A stretch of DNA of 64,000 nucleotides. Source: Shewanella zhangzhouensis. GTDB taxonomy: Bacteria > Pseudomonadota > Gammaproteobacteria > Enterobacterales > Shewanellaceae. The notes beneath the pieces were generated by a model. The model saw only the letters and a list, made by a program, of their open reading frames with translations, searched no databases and was not told where the DNA came from. Below are positions 25,778 through 34,140 of this stretch, piece by piece (positions within the stretch are counted from its first letter, which is position 1; each line of letters opens with the position of its first letter). The stretch is from contig NZ_CP080414.1 of the NCBI RefSeq assembly GCF_019457615.1, positions 112,001-176,000 of the forward strand. The letters are read 5' to 3'. The translations under genes were made by a program, and so were the position numbers.

Positions 25778-26138
25778 GACTGACAAAAAAGGGTCTCCGG
25801 TTGTAATACAACACACTGCTTTTATTGTTGTTACCCAACGTTAAATAGCATGGGTGCCGGTGTCAATCGTCCAGAACCCAAGCTGTGAATGGTGCCAAAA
25901 AGCTATATGAGTCTTTGCTGATTTTGTGCGACACATTGCAAATTTGCCGCGCTTTGTGATCTGCCTCCTTTTGACCCAGATTGCAAAAAACAGTCAGACA
26001 AAATGTCCAATTGACCCAAGACGTCTTCGGAAATATTGCCAATAGGTCGATCGGGGGCAGATTTTGTCATTCTTTTGCTTGAGCCTGATTCGGCAGCTCT
26101 TTGAAATGACGCTATTCCTACGCCAACGAAGAATCAGA
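25778..26138. promoter_or_regulatory. Divergent control region of menF and the TonB receptor operon
   Basis: About 360 bp with no gene. TTGACA on the minus strand (25861-25866) fits a menF -35. On the plus strand TTGACC (26011) lies about 130 bp upstream of the receptor start. The dyad TCAGACAAAATGTCC (25994-26008) closely resembles TCAGACAAATTGTCC near 17659-17673 in front of the sigma-54 regulator gene. I see no B12 or other riboswitch and no Fur box. Confidence 0.4.
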
Positions 26139-28262
26139 ATGACAATTAAACCTCCCGTTTTCGCACTTTCGCTTCTGTCAGTTTCCCTGCTCCCCTTGTT
26201 GGGACACGCCAGCGAGACCCGCGACCCTCTGCTCAATATTGCCGATGTGATTGTGGTTCGCGGTGAACAGCCCACCGCCGAAGCGCTGGCAACCACCCAT
26301 TGGCGCATCGATGCCGAGGACATTCGCGACAGTGGCGCGCAAACGCTGGATCAGGTGCTGGCGACAGTGCCCGGCATCCATGTGCGTACCGGTGGTGAAG
26401 GTACACCCCGAATCGATATCCGTGGTCTTAAAACCCGCCACGTCACCCTGCTGATTAACGGGGTGCCGGCTGCCAGTGCCGCCGATGGCCAATTCGACCC
26501 GAGTGTGATCCCAACCAGCCAGATTGCCGCCGTCGATATTGCCGTGGGCCCGGCCTCCGTGCTCTATGGCCCGGGTGGTGCAGGGGGCGTAATCAACGTG
26601 ATTACCCGCAGTGGCGACGATGCTCAGGTATCCGGCAAGCTGGAGTTTGCCGGTTCGGATACCCTCAACGCTGACGTGGCATTGGGTGGCGGTGGTGACA
26701 ACTGGCAGGGCTTTGTCAGTGCGGGTAAGCAAAAGCGCGACAGCTGGCCGCTGTCGGATGATTACCAGGAAGCGCCCAATCAACCCGCCGGTGATCGCCT
26801 CAACGCCGAAAAGGAAGTGGATAATTTTTACGCCCAGGGCAGCTACTGGCTGTCAGATGCCACGCAGCTCACTGCCAACATTAATCTGCGCGAGGGCGAG
26901 TGGGGTAAGCCGGGTCGTGACGGTAGCGGCTCTGGACGCGCCAAGTATGAACGTGTGGATGACTACCAGAATACCAGCAGTCAATTGGGCCTGGCCCATC
27001 GCTTTGGCAACGGCATGACGCTCAGGGGCTATGGCTACTACAACCGTACCGAAACCCTGGAGTCAGCCTACACCGACATCAGTTTCAGTGACCTCGACAG
27101 CCAGCAGCGCGGCGAATCCACGGTGCAGGGGCTGAATCTGCAACTGATCACAGAGCTTGGTCGCCACAGCCTCCTTACTCTGGGTGCCGGCGCCGAAGAA
27201 CAGCGCTGGGACGAATTGGCGACCCAATATTCAACGTCTGATTCAGGCTCCGGCAGCGGCTCCGGCAGCGGCTCAGGCAGTGGTTCAGGCAGTGGCTCAG
27301 GCGGTGGTTCGGGCGGTGGCTCCGGTAGTGGCTCGGGCGGTGGCTCCGGTAGTGGCTCGGGTGGTGGCTCCGGTAGTGGCTCGGGTGGTGGTTCAGGCGG
27401 TGGCTCAGGTACGGGTTCAAGCAGCGGCGTACCCACTGAAACGGGCTTTGACGACAGTGCCTGGGTGTACAGTCTCGCAGCCGAGTACCAATATCAGCGG
27501 GATACCTGGGGTGCGACCTTTGGCGGTGCCTGGTACCAGCGTGATGGCGATACCTCTGTGGATGAGCCTTCGGCGATGGCGGCGTTGTACTGGCAGGCGC
27601 TGTCTCAAACACGCCTGAGCGCCTCGGCGGCACGCAAGGTGCGCTTCCCCTCCATGGAAAATCTGTATTCACTTTCTGCGGGTAACGGCGAGCTGACCGC
27701 TGAGACGTCAGAGCATTGGGAGTTGGGGCTGGAACAGGGCTTCTCCCTCGGCAGTTTTGAGGTTTATGGTTACGAAACCCGCGCCGATGACTACATCGCC
27801 AAAGACACTGATGGTATCTACGCCAACCTGGGTGACTATCGTTTCCGTGGTGTGGATGCGCGGCTGTTGATATCGCCATTGCAGGCCCTGGATGTATCAC
27901 TGAGCTACAGCTTCCTCGACAGTGAAGACAAAACGCCGGACAGCACCGAAGCGCTGCAATATCGCCCGCGGCATCAGTACGGCCTGACCCTGGACTATCG
28001 CTTCGAAACCGATACCCGGGTGCACCTGTCCTGGCAGAAGGTGATGGATCAGATCTATTTCGAGCGCAGCGGCAAGATCATGGTCGAGCGTGACCTGCCC
28101 GACTATGACCTGCTTGACCTCAAGCTGTCGCAGTCGTTTTACGATGACAAGCTGGCGCTCTACATCAGGGCCACCAATCTGCTGGACGAAAATTACGCCG
28201 AGAGTGAGTCTCTGCCCCAGGCGGGTCGCCAGTGGTTTATCGGTATGGATTGGCGCTTGTGA
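26139..28262 (+). CDS. TonB-dependent outer-membrane receptor with Gly/Ser-rich insertion
   Basis: A 707-residue receptor. The signal peptide ends GHAS (about residue 24). A TonB-box-like DVIVVRG lies near 36. The plug domain follows (LDQVLATVPGIHV, IDIRGL, LLINGVPA, VDIAVGPASVLYGPGGAGGVINVIT), then a barrel ending with GRQWFIGMDWRL. Residues 369-430 are almost only Gly and Ser, inserted between two barrel strands and so probably an extracellular loop. The start at 26139 matches the signal peptide; earlier in-frame starts are not plausible. The stop overlaps the ATPase start (GTGA), making this the first gene of an outer-membrane plus ECF uptake operon. The substrate is unknown; no cobalamin or iron control element is visible. 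Confidence 0.93.
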   Translation: MTIKPPVFALSLLSVSLLPLLGHASETRDPLLNIADVIVVRGEQPTAEALATTHWRIDAEDIRDSGAQTLDQVLATVPGIHVRTGGEGTPRIDIRGLKTRHVTLLINGVPAASAADGQFDPSVIPTSQIAAVDIAVGPASVLYGPGGAGGVINVITRSGDDAQVSGKLEFAGSDTLNADVALGGGGDNWQGFVSAGKQKRDSWPLSDDYQEAPNQPAGDRLNAEKEVDNFYAQGSYWLSDATQLTANINLREGEWGKPGRDGSGSGRAKYERVDDYQNTSSQLGLAHRFGNGMTLRGYGYYNRTETLESAYTDISFSDLDSQQRGESTVQGLNLQLITELGRHSLLTLGAGAEEQRWDELATQYSTSDSGSGSGSGSGSGSGSGSGSGGGSGGGSGSGSGGGSGSGSGGGSGSGSGGGSGGGSGTGSSSGVPTETGFDDSAWVYSLAAEYQYQRDTWGATFGGAWYQRDGDTSVDEPSAMAALYWQALSQTRLSASAARKVRFPSMENLYSLSAGNGELTAETSEHWELGLEQGFSLGSFEVYGYETRADDYIAKDTDGIYANLGDYRFRGVDARLLISPLQALDVSLSYSFLDSEDKTPDSTEALQYRPRHQYGLTLDYRFETDTRVHLSWQKVMDQIYFERSGKIMVERDLPDYDLLDLKLSQSFYDDKLALYIRATNLLDENYAESESLPQAGRQWFIGMDWRL
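27243..27428 (+). repeat. In-frame 6/12-bp tandem repeat encoding a Gly/Ser tract
   Basis: Imperfect repeats of a six-base unit (variants GGCTCC, GGCAGC, GGCTCA, GGTTCA, GGTAGT) with a higher-order 12- to 24-bp periodicity encode about 62 Gly/Ser residues inside the TonB receptor. Because the unit is a multiple of three, slippage would change loop length without breaking the frame. Confidence 0.9.
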
Positions 28263-29749
28263 CACAGCCGCCGCTCGTCAGCCTCGAGGACCTTGGCTTT
28301 GGCCATGGTCCCGGGCAGCGCCTGTTTGATGGCCTGTCGCTGCGTATTCACGACGGCGAGTGCCATTGCATCAGCGGGCCAACGGGCAGCGGTAAATCAA
28401 GCCTTTTGGCGCTGATTGCCGGTTTGAATGAACGCCCCTTTGCGGGCGTGATGGTGCGTCAGCCGGAAGCCCAGGTCGCGCTGGTGATGCAAGACCCTCA
28501 GGTGCAGCTGCTGCGCCGAACCCTGGGCGCCGAAGTGGCCTTTGGGCTTGAAAACCATGGTGTGGCTGCCGACGATATGCCTGCTGCAGTGAAAGCCGCC
28601 CTTATCAGAGTGGGGTTGGAGCTGTCGCTGGATACCCCCATAGAAACCCTGTCGCTCGGGCAGAAATACCGGGTCATGTTGGCCTCCCAATTGGTGTTGA
28701 ACCCCAGAGTCTTGCTGCTGGATGAACCCTGGGCACAGCTGGATGACGAGGGTGTTGGCCAATTGATGATGACACTGGCCCGCCTCAAAGCCGACGGCCT
28801 GGCACTGATCATTGCCGAGCATCACCCGGCGGCCTTTGCCGGATTGCTGGATTTTCATTGGATGTTGGAGCAAGGCCGTTTACAACCGGCTGGCGCCCGT
28901 AAGGCGTCCGAAGCGCGGCGGGCAGACATATTTTGCCGTTGCAATCCAAGCCAGAGTGGGGGGCGCAAATGCCTGACCCTGGCACCCTGTGAGTTGGTAC
29001 TCCCAACCCCGAATCAGCGCGGCAGAGGCAGTTCTGGCCGTAAAGGGTTTCTGTCTGCCAGGTTTGCACCCGCGCCGCCCGAGGGTCGTCTTTTATTCAG
29101 GCTGGATACACCTTTGGTACTCAGAAGCGGTGACATCAGGTTGCTGCTCGGCGACAACGGCAGTGGCAAGAGCACTCTGCTCAAGGCCATTGCCGGTTTG
29201 CAGGATGGTGTGAAATTGCCGGTGAAACTCGACGGCCGCATTCCCAACACGGCCGCGGGTGAGGTGGCGCTGATGCTGCAGCGCCCCTGTCGGCAATTGT
29301 TTGAGCTGACGGTGTTGGAAGAGCTGAGCTTCAGCATCAGGCGTCGTGGGCTGGATGAGGCGCAGGTCGCCTGGGTGCAGGAGTTTCTCGCCATTGAGCA
29401 CTTGGCGGCGGTCTCACCCCACAAACTTTCCTGGGGGCAGCAGCATTTGGTACTGCTGGCGGCACTGGTGATTACCGAGCCCAGGTTGCTGCTGCTGGAT
29501 GACCCCTTTGCCGGATTGGATGAACAGAGTCTCATGGCCTGTATCAAGCTGCTCAACTGGTACCTGTCACGTGGTGGCTGCTGCGTGCTGGCGTGCCACA
29601 GGGACCTTGCCGGGTTCGACAATGTGGCGCGCTGGCAGCTTGGAAATGGCCGTTTAATTGAAGTTGAGGCCAACGAACAAGCGCCTGTGGCAAGGAGGGG
29701 GACGCCAACGAAGCAGTGGGAGCTGGCTGCCGGGGGAATGGCGCGGTGA
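28259..29749 (+). CDS. Fused double ATPase of an ECF-type transporter (EcfA-EcfA')
   Basis: A 496-residue protein with two ABC ATPase domains in tandem, equivalent to the A1/A2 pair of energy-coupling-factor importers. Domain 1 (about residues 1-210): Walker A GPTGSGKSS, signature LSLGQ, Walker B LLLDEPWA and histidine in AEHH. Domain 2 (from about 280): GDNGSGKST, signature LSWGQQ, Walker B LLLLDDPFAGLD and ACHRD. In domain 2 the catalytic glutamate after Walker B is aspartate, so it may be the weaker hydrolytic site. The linker (about 215-275) is basic and holds three cysteines. GTG at 28259 overlaps the receptor stop; the next gene overlaps its own stop the same way. Confidence 0.9.
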   Translation: MTQPPLVSLEDLGFGHGPGQRLFDGLSLRIHDGECHCISGPTGSGKSSLLALIAGLNERPFAGVMVRQPEAQVALVMQDPQVQLLRRTLGAEVAFGLENHGVAADDMPAAVKAALIRVGLELSLDTPIETLSLGQKYRVMLASQLVLNPRVLLLDEPWAQLDDEGVGQLMMTLARLKADGLALIIAEHHPAAFAGLLDFHWMLEQGRLQPAGARKASEARRADIFCRCNPSQSGGRKCLTLAPCELVLPTPNQRGRGSSGRKGFLSARFAPAPPEGRLLFRLDTPLVLRSGDIRLLLGDNGSGKSTLLKAIAGLQDGVKLPVKLDGRIPNTAAGEVALMLQRPCRQLFELTVLEELSFSIRRRGLDEAQVAWVQEFLAIEHLAAVSPHKLSWGQQHLVLLAALVITEPRLLLLDDPFAGLDEQSLMACIKLLNWYLSRGGCCVLACHRDLAGFDNVARWQLGNGRLIEVEANEQAPVARRGTPTKQWELAAGGMAR

Positions 29750-30417
29750 GGCTGCTATCTCCAACCAGGCGAAGAGCTGGCAGGCCGCTGCTGGTCGATG
29801 GGCGCTGTGGACTGGCCATCCTTGGCACTCTCGGCATGTCTATGCTGGCCCTGATGTCGCCCCCGGTTTGGCTGTGGTTACCCGGACTTGCCGGGCTCGC
29901 CATGGCCATCGATGGCAGCCGCTTTGCCAGCCCCAGGCCCCTGGTACTGCTGTTTGTCTGGCAATGGCTGCTCACCAGTGCCATTTACGGCCTGTTTTGG
30001 GGCAGTGAACGTTTGGGCGAGGCGGCATTGGTGGCGCTGAGGCTGCTTCTGGCATTTCTGCCGCCCTGGTATCTGGCAATACGCTTTGCGCCCGAACGCC
30101 TTGGCGCCTTCTTTGCGAACTGGCTGTCACCGCGCTGGGCTTTTGTGCTGTCAGCCTCGATCAACGCCTTGCCCTTTGTGCTGAGCGAGGCGCGGGACAT
30201 CTACCGGCTACAGCGGCTCCGGGGCGCACGAATTGGGGCGAAAGACCTGGTTAATCCACTGAATTGGCAAGAGCTGGTTCACACGGTAATAAGTCCACTG
30301 CTGATTGAGTTATTGAAATTATCCCGGCGCCAGGCACTGGCTGCGAAGAGTCGTGGGTTTGGCCAGAGTGCCAATCCCAGTCACTGGCCCCACAGAGGAA
30401 AGCACGATGAAGACTGA
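29746..30417 (+). CDS. ECF transporter T component (transmembrane coupling protein)
   Basis: A 223-residue membrane protein with about five helices. The cytoplasmic coupling-helix motifs are RLRGAR (near 157) and SRGFG (near 207), the paired Arg-Gly motifs that insert into the ATPase grooves in EcfT/CbiQ proteins. It links the fused ATPases to the substrate-binding S component. GTG at 29746 overlaps the ATPase stop by four bases (GTGA), and its 3' end overlaps the S-component start by 11 bases. Weak overall similarity to EcfT is usual for dedicated (group I) systems. Confidence 0.85.
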   Translation: MRLLSPTRRRAGRPLLVDGRCGLAILGTLGMSMLALMSPPVWLWLPGLAGLAMAIDGSRFASPRPLVLLFVWQWLLTSAIYGLFWGSERLGEAALVALRLLLAFLPPWYLAIRFAPERLGAFFANWLSPRWAFVLSASINALPFVLSEARDIYRLQRLRGARIGAKDLVNPLNWQELVHTVISPLLIELLKLSRRQALAAKSRGFGQSANPSHWPHRGKHDED

Positions 30418-30964
30418 ATTGGGTTTACAACAAGCACTGTTTATCGGCTTTTGTGCTGCCCTGATGATTGCCCTCAAGAGCATGTTGAGGCTAAAGCTGG
30501 GGTTATCCGGCCATTCCATGCTGCTGATGAGTTTTTTCTACCTGCTTTGCCATCTGGTGGTAGCGCGTCCCGGCGCCATGCTGGCTTGTGGCCTGCTGTC
30601 GGGTCTCCTTGCCATGATGTTGGGCGTGGGTAAATCGGGCGTATTGTTGCTGGTGAAATTTGGCGCGCCGGCGGCGGCGATGGAGCTGATGGCGCTGATA
30701 TTGCCTGCCATCAAGCCCGGCAATCGCATGGCAGGGCTTTACCTGCGTCTTGGCATGCTGGCGTTTGCCGGTGCCCTGGCCTGGGGCCTCAGAGATGTGG
30801 TGGGCACCTTGCTTGCGGGCATGGCACTGCCTGCCGCCTTGCTGGCCGGTGCCATGGAGTTTGCCGGTGGATTTGTGTTTGCCCTGGTGGGCGCTGCCCT
30901 TATTCCGCCGGTTATCCGGCGACTTAAGGCCCATGACCTTATTGCTTCGTCGGAGGAATCCTGA
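30407..30964 (+). CDS. Putative ECF transporter S component (substrate-binding membrane protein)
   Basis: A 185-residue, very hydrophobic protein with about six helices, small-residue-rich (GCGLLSGLLAMMLGVGKSG-like packing, AFAGALAWGLRD) and with few charged residues, as in S components. The start at 30407 follows AGAGGA. It overlaps the T-component gene and, by one base (TGATG), the next gene. Position directly after ATPase and T genes is the main reason for the call. The sequence matches no S component whose ligand I can name (not recognisably biotin, riboflavin, thiamine or cobalt). Confidence 0.75.
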   Translation: MKTELGLQQALFIGFCAALMIALKSMLRLKLGLSGHSMLLMSFFYLLCHLVVARPGAMLACGLLSGLLAMMLGVGKSGVLLLVKFGAPAAAMELMALILPAIKPGNRMAGLYLRLGMLAFAGALAWGLRDVVGTLLAGMALPAALLAGAMEFAGGFVFALVGAALIPPVIRRLKAHDLIASSEES

Positions 30965-31707
30965 TGTCGACTTTGCCTGAATACCTGATTGCCATCGATG
31001 ACACCGACGATATCGGCACCCGTGGCACAGGGGATATAGCCCAGCAGTTGGGACAGATACTGGCGATTGATTGCGGCGGTGTGGCTTCCCCGGTGACGCG
31101 CCACCAATTGCTGGTGCATCCGGATATTCCCTACACCTCACACAACAGCGCCATGTGTTTTGCGCTGAAAGGTGACATATCGCCCCAGCGGCTCAAGCAG
31201 CTGGCGAGTGAGTTGCTTGAAGCCGAGTCGGCCGCGGCGGCCGATCCGGGCCTGGCCTTCATGTGCCTATCTTCCTTTACGTCAAACGCTGCCTTGGTTG
31301 AGTTCGGTCTCGCCGCCAAACGCCGGGTACTGACCAAGGATGAGGCATATGGCTTGGCCGCAGACATTGGGGTCCACCTCAGTGAGCACGGCGGCACGGG
31401 GCAGGGCGTGATAGGTGCGCTGGCCGGGCTGGGGCTGCGGCTCGAGGGCAACGATGGTCGCCTTAAGGGCCATTTCGATGTGGGGCAGGGGGACGATGAG
31501 CTCAGCCTGCCGGTATCGGTCTTATTGGCGCAAACCGGTGTGGATGCCGTGATTGCCCTTGACGATACCGAGCTTGCCGATGAGGTGCCGGTGCGGGTTA
31601 GGGGTAAGCTCAAAGCCGTGTGGCGTCAGGGACGCAGTGCCATTCTGGTGAGTTTCCGCGACGGTGCCTGGCGCAACGCCGGCAAACAGGAACTCAAGGA
31701 GTACTGA
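30964..31707 (+). CDS. Stand-alone TiaS-like DDTD-domain protein
   Basis: A 247-residue soluble protein starting EYLIAIDDTDDIGTRGTG, the DDTD motif that defines the ATP-dependent kinase-like catalytic domain of archaeal TiaS (tRNA-Ile2 2-agmatinylcytidine synthetase). Further segments LSEHGGTGQGVIGALAGLGL (near 138) and VSVLLAQTGVDAVIALDDTE fit the same domain. It lacks the OB-fold, zinc ribbon and other tRNA-binding parts of TiaS. Bacteria normally use TilS for that tRNA, so another substrate is likely. Tight coupling to an uptake operon (TGATG upstream, ATGA downstream) suggests it phosphorylates or otherwise modifies the imported compound. That function is inference. Confidence 0.7.
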   Translation: MSTLPEYLIAIDDTDDIGTRGTGDIAQQLGQILAIDCGGVASPVTRHQLLVHPDIPYTSHNSAMCFALKGDISPQRLKQLASELLEAESAAAADPGLAFMCLSSFTSNAALVEFGLAAKRRVLTKDEAYGLAADIGVHLSEHGGTGQGVIGALAGLGLRLEGNDGRLKGHFDVGQGDDELSLPVSVLLAQTGVDAVIALDDTELADEVPVRVRGKLKAVWRQGRSAILVSFRDGAWRNAGKQELKEY

Positions 31708-31937
31708 TGACCGACTTTTTTGAATGCCGTGGGGGCCGCTGGTGGTATCGCCACGGCGTGTCGCTGACCGAGGCACGCCTTGCGGCCGGGGCGTGTCAGG
31801 GATTTGTCCCGGATGATGAGGACGAGCAAGTCGACGATGTGCCCCTATCCTGTGTGAACTGCGCCTGGCGGCGATGGGAGCAGGGCAGCTTTCAGTGTCT
31901 GTATCTCAAACGTCTTCATCCCGACAACAGCCTTTAA
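31707..31937 (+). CDS. Small cysteine-containing hypothetical protein
   Basis: A 76-residue protein whose ATG overlaps the TiaS-like gene stop (ATGA). It has an aromatic N-terminal part with one cysteine (ECRGGRWWYRHG), a short acidic stretch (DDEDEQVDD) and the pattern CVNCAWRRWEQGSFQC, whose three cysteines plus Cys-6 could bind a metal. I do not recognise the family. It is the last gene of the receptor-ECF operon, so it probably acts on the same substrate or its metal. No terminator is obvious after it. Confidence 0.65.
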   Translation: MTDFFECRGGRWWYRHGVSLTEARLAAGACQGFVPDDEDEQVDDVPLSCVNCAWRRWEQGSFQCLYLKRLHPDNSL

Positions 31938-32151
31938 TTCTTGGACCCTGAAGCCAGTGTCATTTTGCACATAAATGCTACAAAAAGGATTCGCGTAAAT
32001 GCTGGAAAGGTACTGGCTGCCGTCATACAATGCGACTCCCGGGGGCTTGGCCACAAAACGTTAATGTGGCAGCCAGGGCGTCGGGCAGGCTGCGTTTCTG
32101 TGGCTTGGCATTATACTCAGGCTTTCATTGTTGACGTTGGGGGTGAGTGAC

Positions 32152-33345
32152 ATGGCCGATAGGGCGCCTGAAGCGGCATTGTTAAAGTTGCCTGTCAGCA
32201 AGCTCACCCGTGGCATGTTTGTGGCGGCCATTGAAAATAACGGCAAGGTCGCCGTTGCCAATGCCGGGCAAATCAAGAGCCGGGAAACCATCGCCAAGCT
32301 GGTCAAAAGCGGCATTCACCATGTGTGGGTGGATGTGGAGCGCTCTTCCGACGAATCCGGTCTCAAACCCAAGTCACCTCCGGGAACTTCAGTACCTGCC
32401 GGGGCAACACGTCCCTCCCGCGCCAACCGTGACCTGCGCCAAACCCAGGCTAAAAAGCTCCTTGATGAAGCCAAGGAACTTATCCGCAAGGTATTGTCCG
32501 AAACCTTCGAAGGCAAAGCCATAGAAGTGGAGCCTTTTGAAGCGTTGGCCGACAACATGATTGAGTCCATCATGCTTGATGATGATGCCCTCAAATGTGT
32601 GTCGGCGCTGCGCGATAAAGACGCCTATCTGCTTGAGCATTCGGTGAATGTGGCCTTCCTGTTGGTGACCTTTGGCAAGTATTTAAACCTCGACCGTGAC
32701 ACCTTAAAGCAGATGGCCGTGGGCGGGGTGCTGCACGACATTGGTAAAATCAAGGTTGATAACAAGATTTTGCATAAGCCGGGCAAGCTGACTCCGGAAG
32801 AATTTGAGCACATGAAACTGCACCAGTTTTATGCGCTGGATATCATGGCCGAAGCTTCGGACTTGTCGCAAATCTCAAAAGATGTGTGCCTGATGCACCA
32901 TGAAAAGCTCGATGGTCGCGGTTATCCCCGTGGCTTGAAGGGCGATGAAATCCCGCTCCATGGCCGCATGTCCTGTATCGTGGATATCTTCGATGCCCTG
33001 ACGGCCACCCGCTGTTACAAAGAGGCCATGAGCCCTGCGGCCGCCTTTAAGATTTTGCTGAGCCTGACCCCTTTCCATCTGGATACAGACCTGGTGTACG
33101 AATTTATCCGCTGTATCGGTGTGTATCCTGTGGGGTCGCTGGTGGAGCTGTCGGATGGGCGTGTGGGCATTGTCTGGGAATCCAAAGACAGGGATGCCCT
33201 GAGCCCGATAGTGAAATGTTTTTACTCACTCAAGCACAGACGCTACACCGAAGTGAATTTTGTCGACCTGCTCAAGTCAGACCTGAACATAGAGCGGGGC
33301 GTCTCCCCATCCAGCCTGGATGTCGATCCCAAGCCATTTTACTGA
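32152..33345 (+). CDS. HD-GYP domain cyclic-di-GMP phosphodiesterase
   Basis: A 397-residue cytoplasmic protein. The N-terminal DUF3391-like region (residues about 10-110, VSKLTRGMFV) precedes an HD-GYP domain with HSVNVA, GGVLHDIGKIKVDNKILHKPGKLTPEEFEHMK-type spacing, LMHHEKLDGRGYPRGLKGDEI (the GYP motif) and IVDIFDALTATRCYK. All metal-binding His/Asp residues appear intact, so hydrolysis of cyclic di-GMP to GMP is expected. Start at 32152 follows GGTGAG; TTG/GTG codons just upstream are alternatives. A dyad, GCCACA-N9-TGTGGC (32050-32070), lies about 80 bp upstream. The 214-bp gap before the gene contains nothing else recognisable. Confidence 0.93.
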   Translation: MADRAPEAALLKLPVSKLTRGMFVAAIENNGKVAVANAGQIKSRETIAKLVKSGIHHVWVDVERSSDESGLKPKSPPGTSVPAGATRPSRANRDLRQTQAKKLLDEAKELIRKVLSETFEGKAIEVEPFEALADNMIESIMLDDDALKCVSALRDKDAYLLEHSVNVAFLLVTFGKYLNLDRDTLKQMAVGGVLHDIGKIKVDNKILHKPGKLTPEEFEHMKLHQFYALDIMAEASDLSQISKDVCLMHHEKLDGRGYPRGLKGDEIPLHGRMSCIVDIFDALTATRCYKEAMSPAAAFKILLSLTPFHLDTDLVYEFIRCIGVYPVGSLVELSDGRVGIVWESKDRDALSPIVKCFYSLKHRRYTEVNFVDLLKSDLNIERGVSPSSLDVDPKPFY

Positions 33346-33370
33346 AAAGCGAAGCCGCCCTGCCCGGAGT

Positions 33371-34135
33371 TTAAATTGTGGCATCACCGCAAACGGGGCA
33401 ATTGGGCTGCGTGGGCAGTATCATCTGGCGCATCTCCATGGTCATGGCATCCACCATCAACAGCCGCCCCAGCAGCGGCTTGCCCATGCCGGTTATCAGC
33501 TTGATGGCCTCAACCGCCTGTAAGCACCCCATCAATCCCACCACGGGAGCCAGAATACCCGACTCGACACAGGTCAATTGCTGCTCACCAAACAGACTGG
33601 CGAAGCACTGATAACAGGGGCTGCCTCCGGCATAGTCAAACACGGTGATCATGCCTTCCATGCGAATCGCTGCAGCCGATACCAGCGGTACCTTATGGGC
33701 AAAGCATGCCCGGTTCAGCTGCTGACGCACCGCCACATTGTCTGTGCAGTCCAGCACCAGAGAGTGATCGGCGACCAGGGCATCCATTTCAGGGTCGTCC
33801 AACACCCGGCCGATGGGATTCACCTGCACATGGGGATTGAGCTCGTTGAGTGCCAGCCTGGCCGATTCCACCTTGAGCATGCCGATGCGGTTGTCCCGGT
33901 GCAGCACCTGGCGTTGCAGGTTCGACAGCTCCACCGTATCAAAGTCCACCAGGGTCAGCTCACCAACTCCGGCTACGCCAAGATATTGGGCCGCGGCGCA
34001 GCCCAGGCCGCCAGCGCCTATCACCAGCACCCGAGCCTGTTTCAGCTTTTCTTGCCCATCTATGTCCATGGATTTAATGGAGATTTGGCGACTGTAGCGC
34101 AGCAGCTCTGTGTCTGAGAGTATGTCGTCGGTCAT
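33371..34135 (-). CDS. moeB: Molybdopterin-synthase adenylyltransferase MoeB
   Basis: MoeB adenylylates the C-terminus of MoaD before sulfur transfer in molybdopterin synthesis. The 254-residue E1-like protein has the nucleotide loop VLVIGAGGLGCAAAQYL (near 36), DFDTVELSNLQRQ (near 63) with the conserved Arg/Gln, DCTDN near 130, and zinc-binding pairs CYQC (near 173) and CPVC at the C-terminus. It begins 5 bp after the moeA stop on the minus strand and ends 25 bp from the convergent HD-GYP gene. ThiF is the main alternative; linkage to moeA favours MoeB. Confidence 0.95.
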   Translation of the reverse strand: MTDDILSDTELLRYSRQISIKSMDIDGQEKLKQARVLVIGAGGLGCAAAQYLGVAGVGELTLVDFDTVELSNLQRQVLHRDNRIGMLKVESARLALNELNPHVQVNPIGRVLDDPEMDALVADHSLVLDCTDNVAVRQQLNRACFAHKVPLVSAAAIRMEGMITVFDYAGGSPCYQCFASLFGEQQLTCVESGILAPVVGLMGCLQAVEAIKLITGMGKPLLGRLLMVDAMTMEMRQMILPTQPNCPVCGDATI

Positions 34136-34140
34136 CGGGT

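Noticed and set aside
25871..25900. Sigma-54 promoter on the minus strand upstream of menF (TGGCACC...)
   Set aside because: The GC element is one base too far away and TTGC is missing, unlike the good match in front of tupA.
26051..26138. Cobalamin or other riboswitch ahead of the TonB receptor
   Set aside because: I looked for B12-box, thi-box and FMN-type conserved blocks and found none in the leader.
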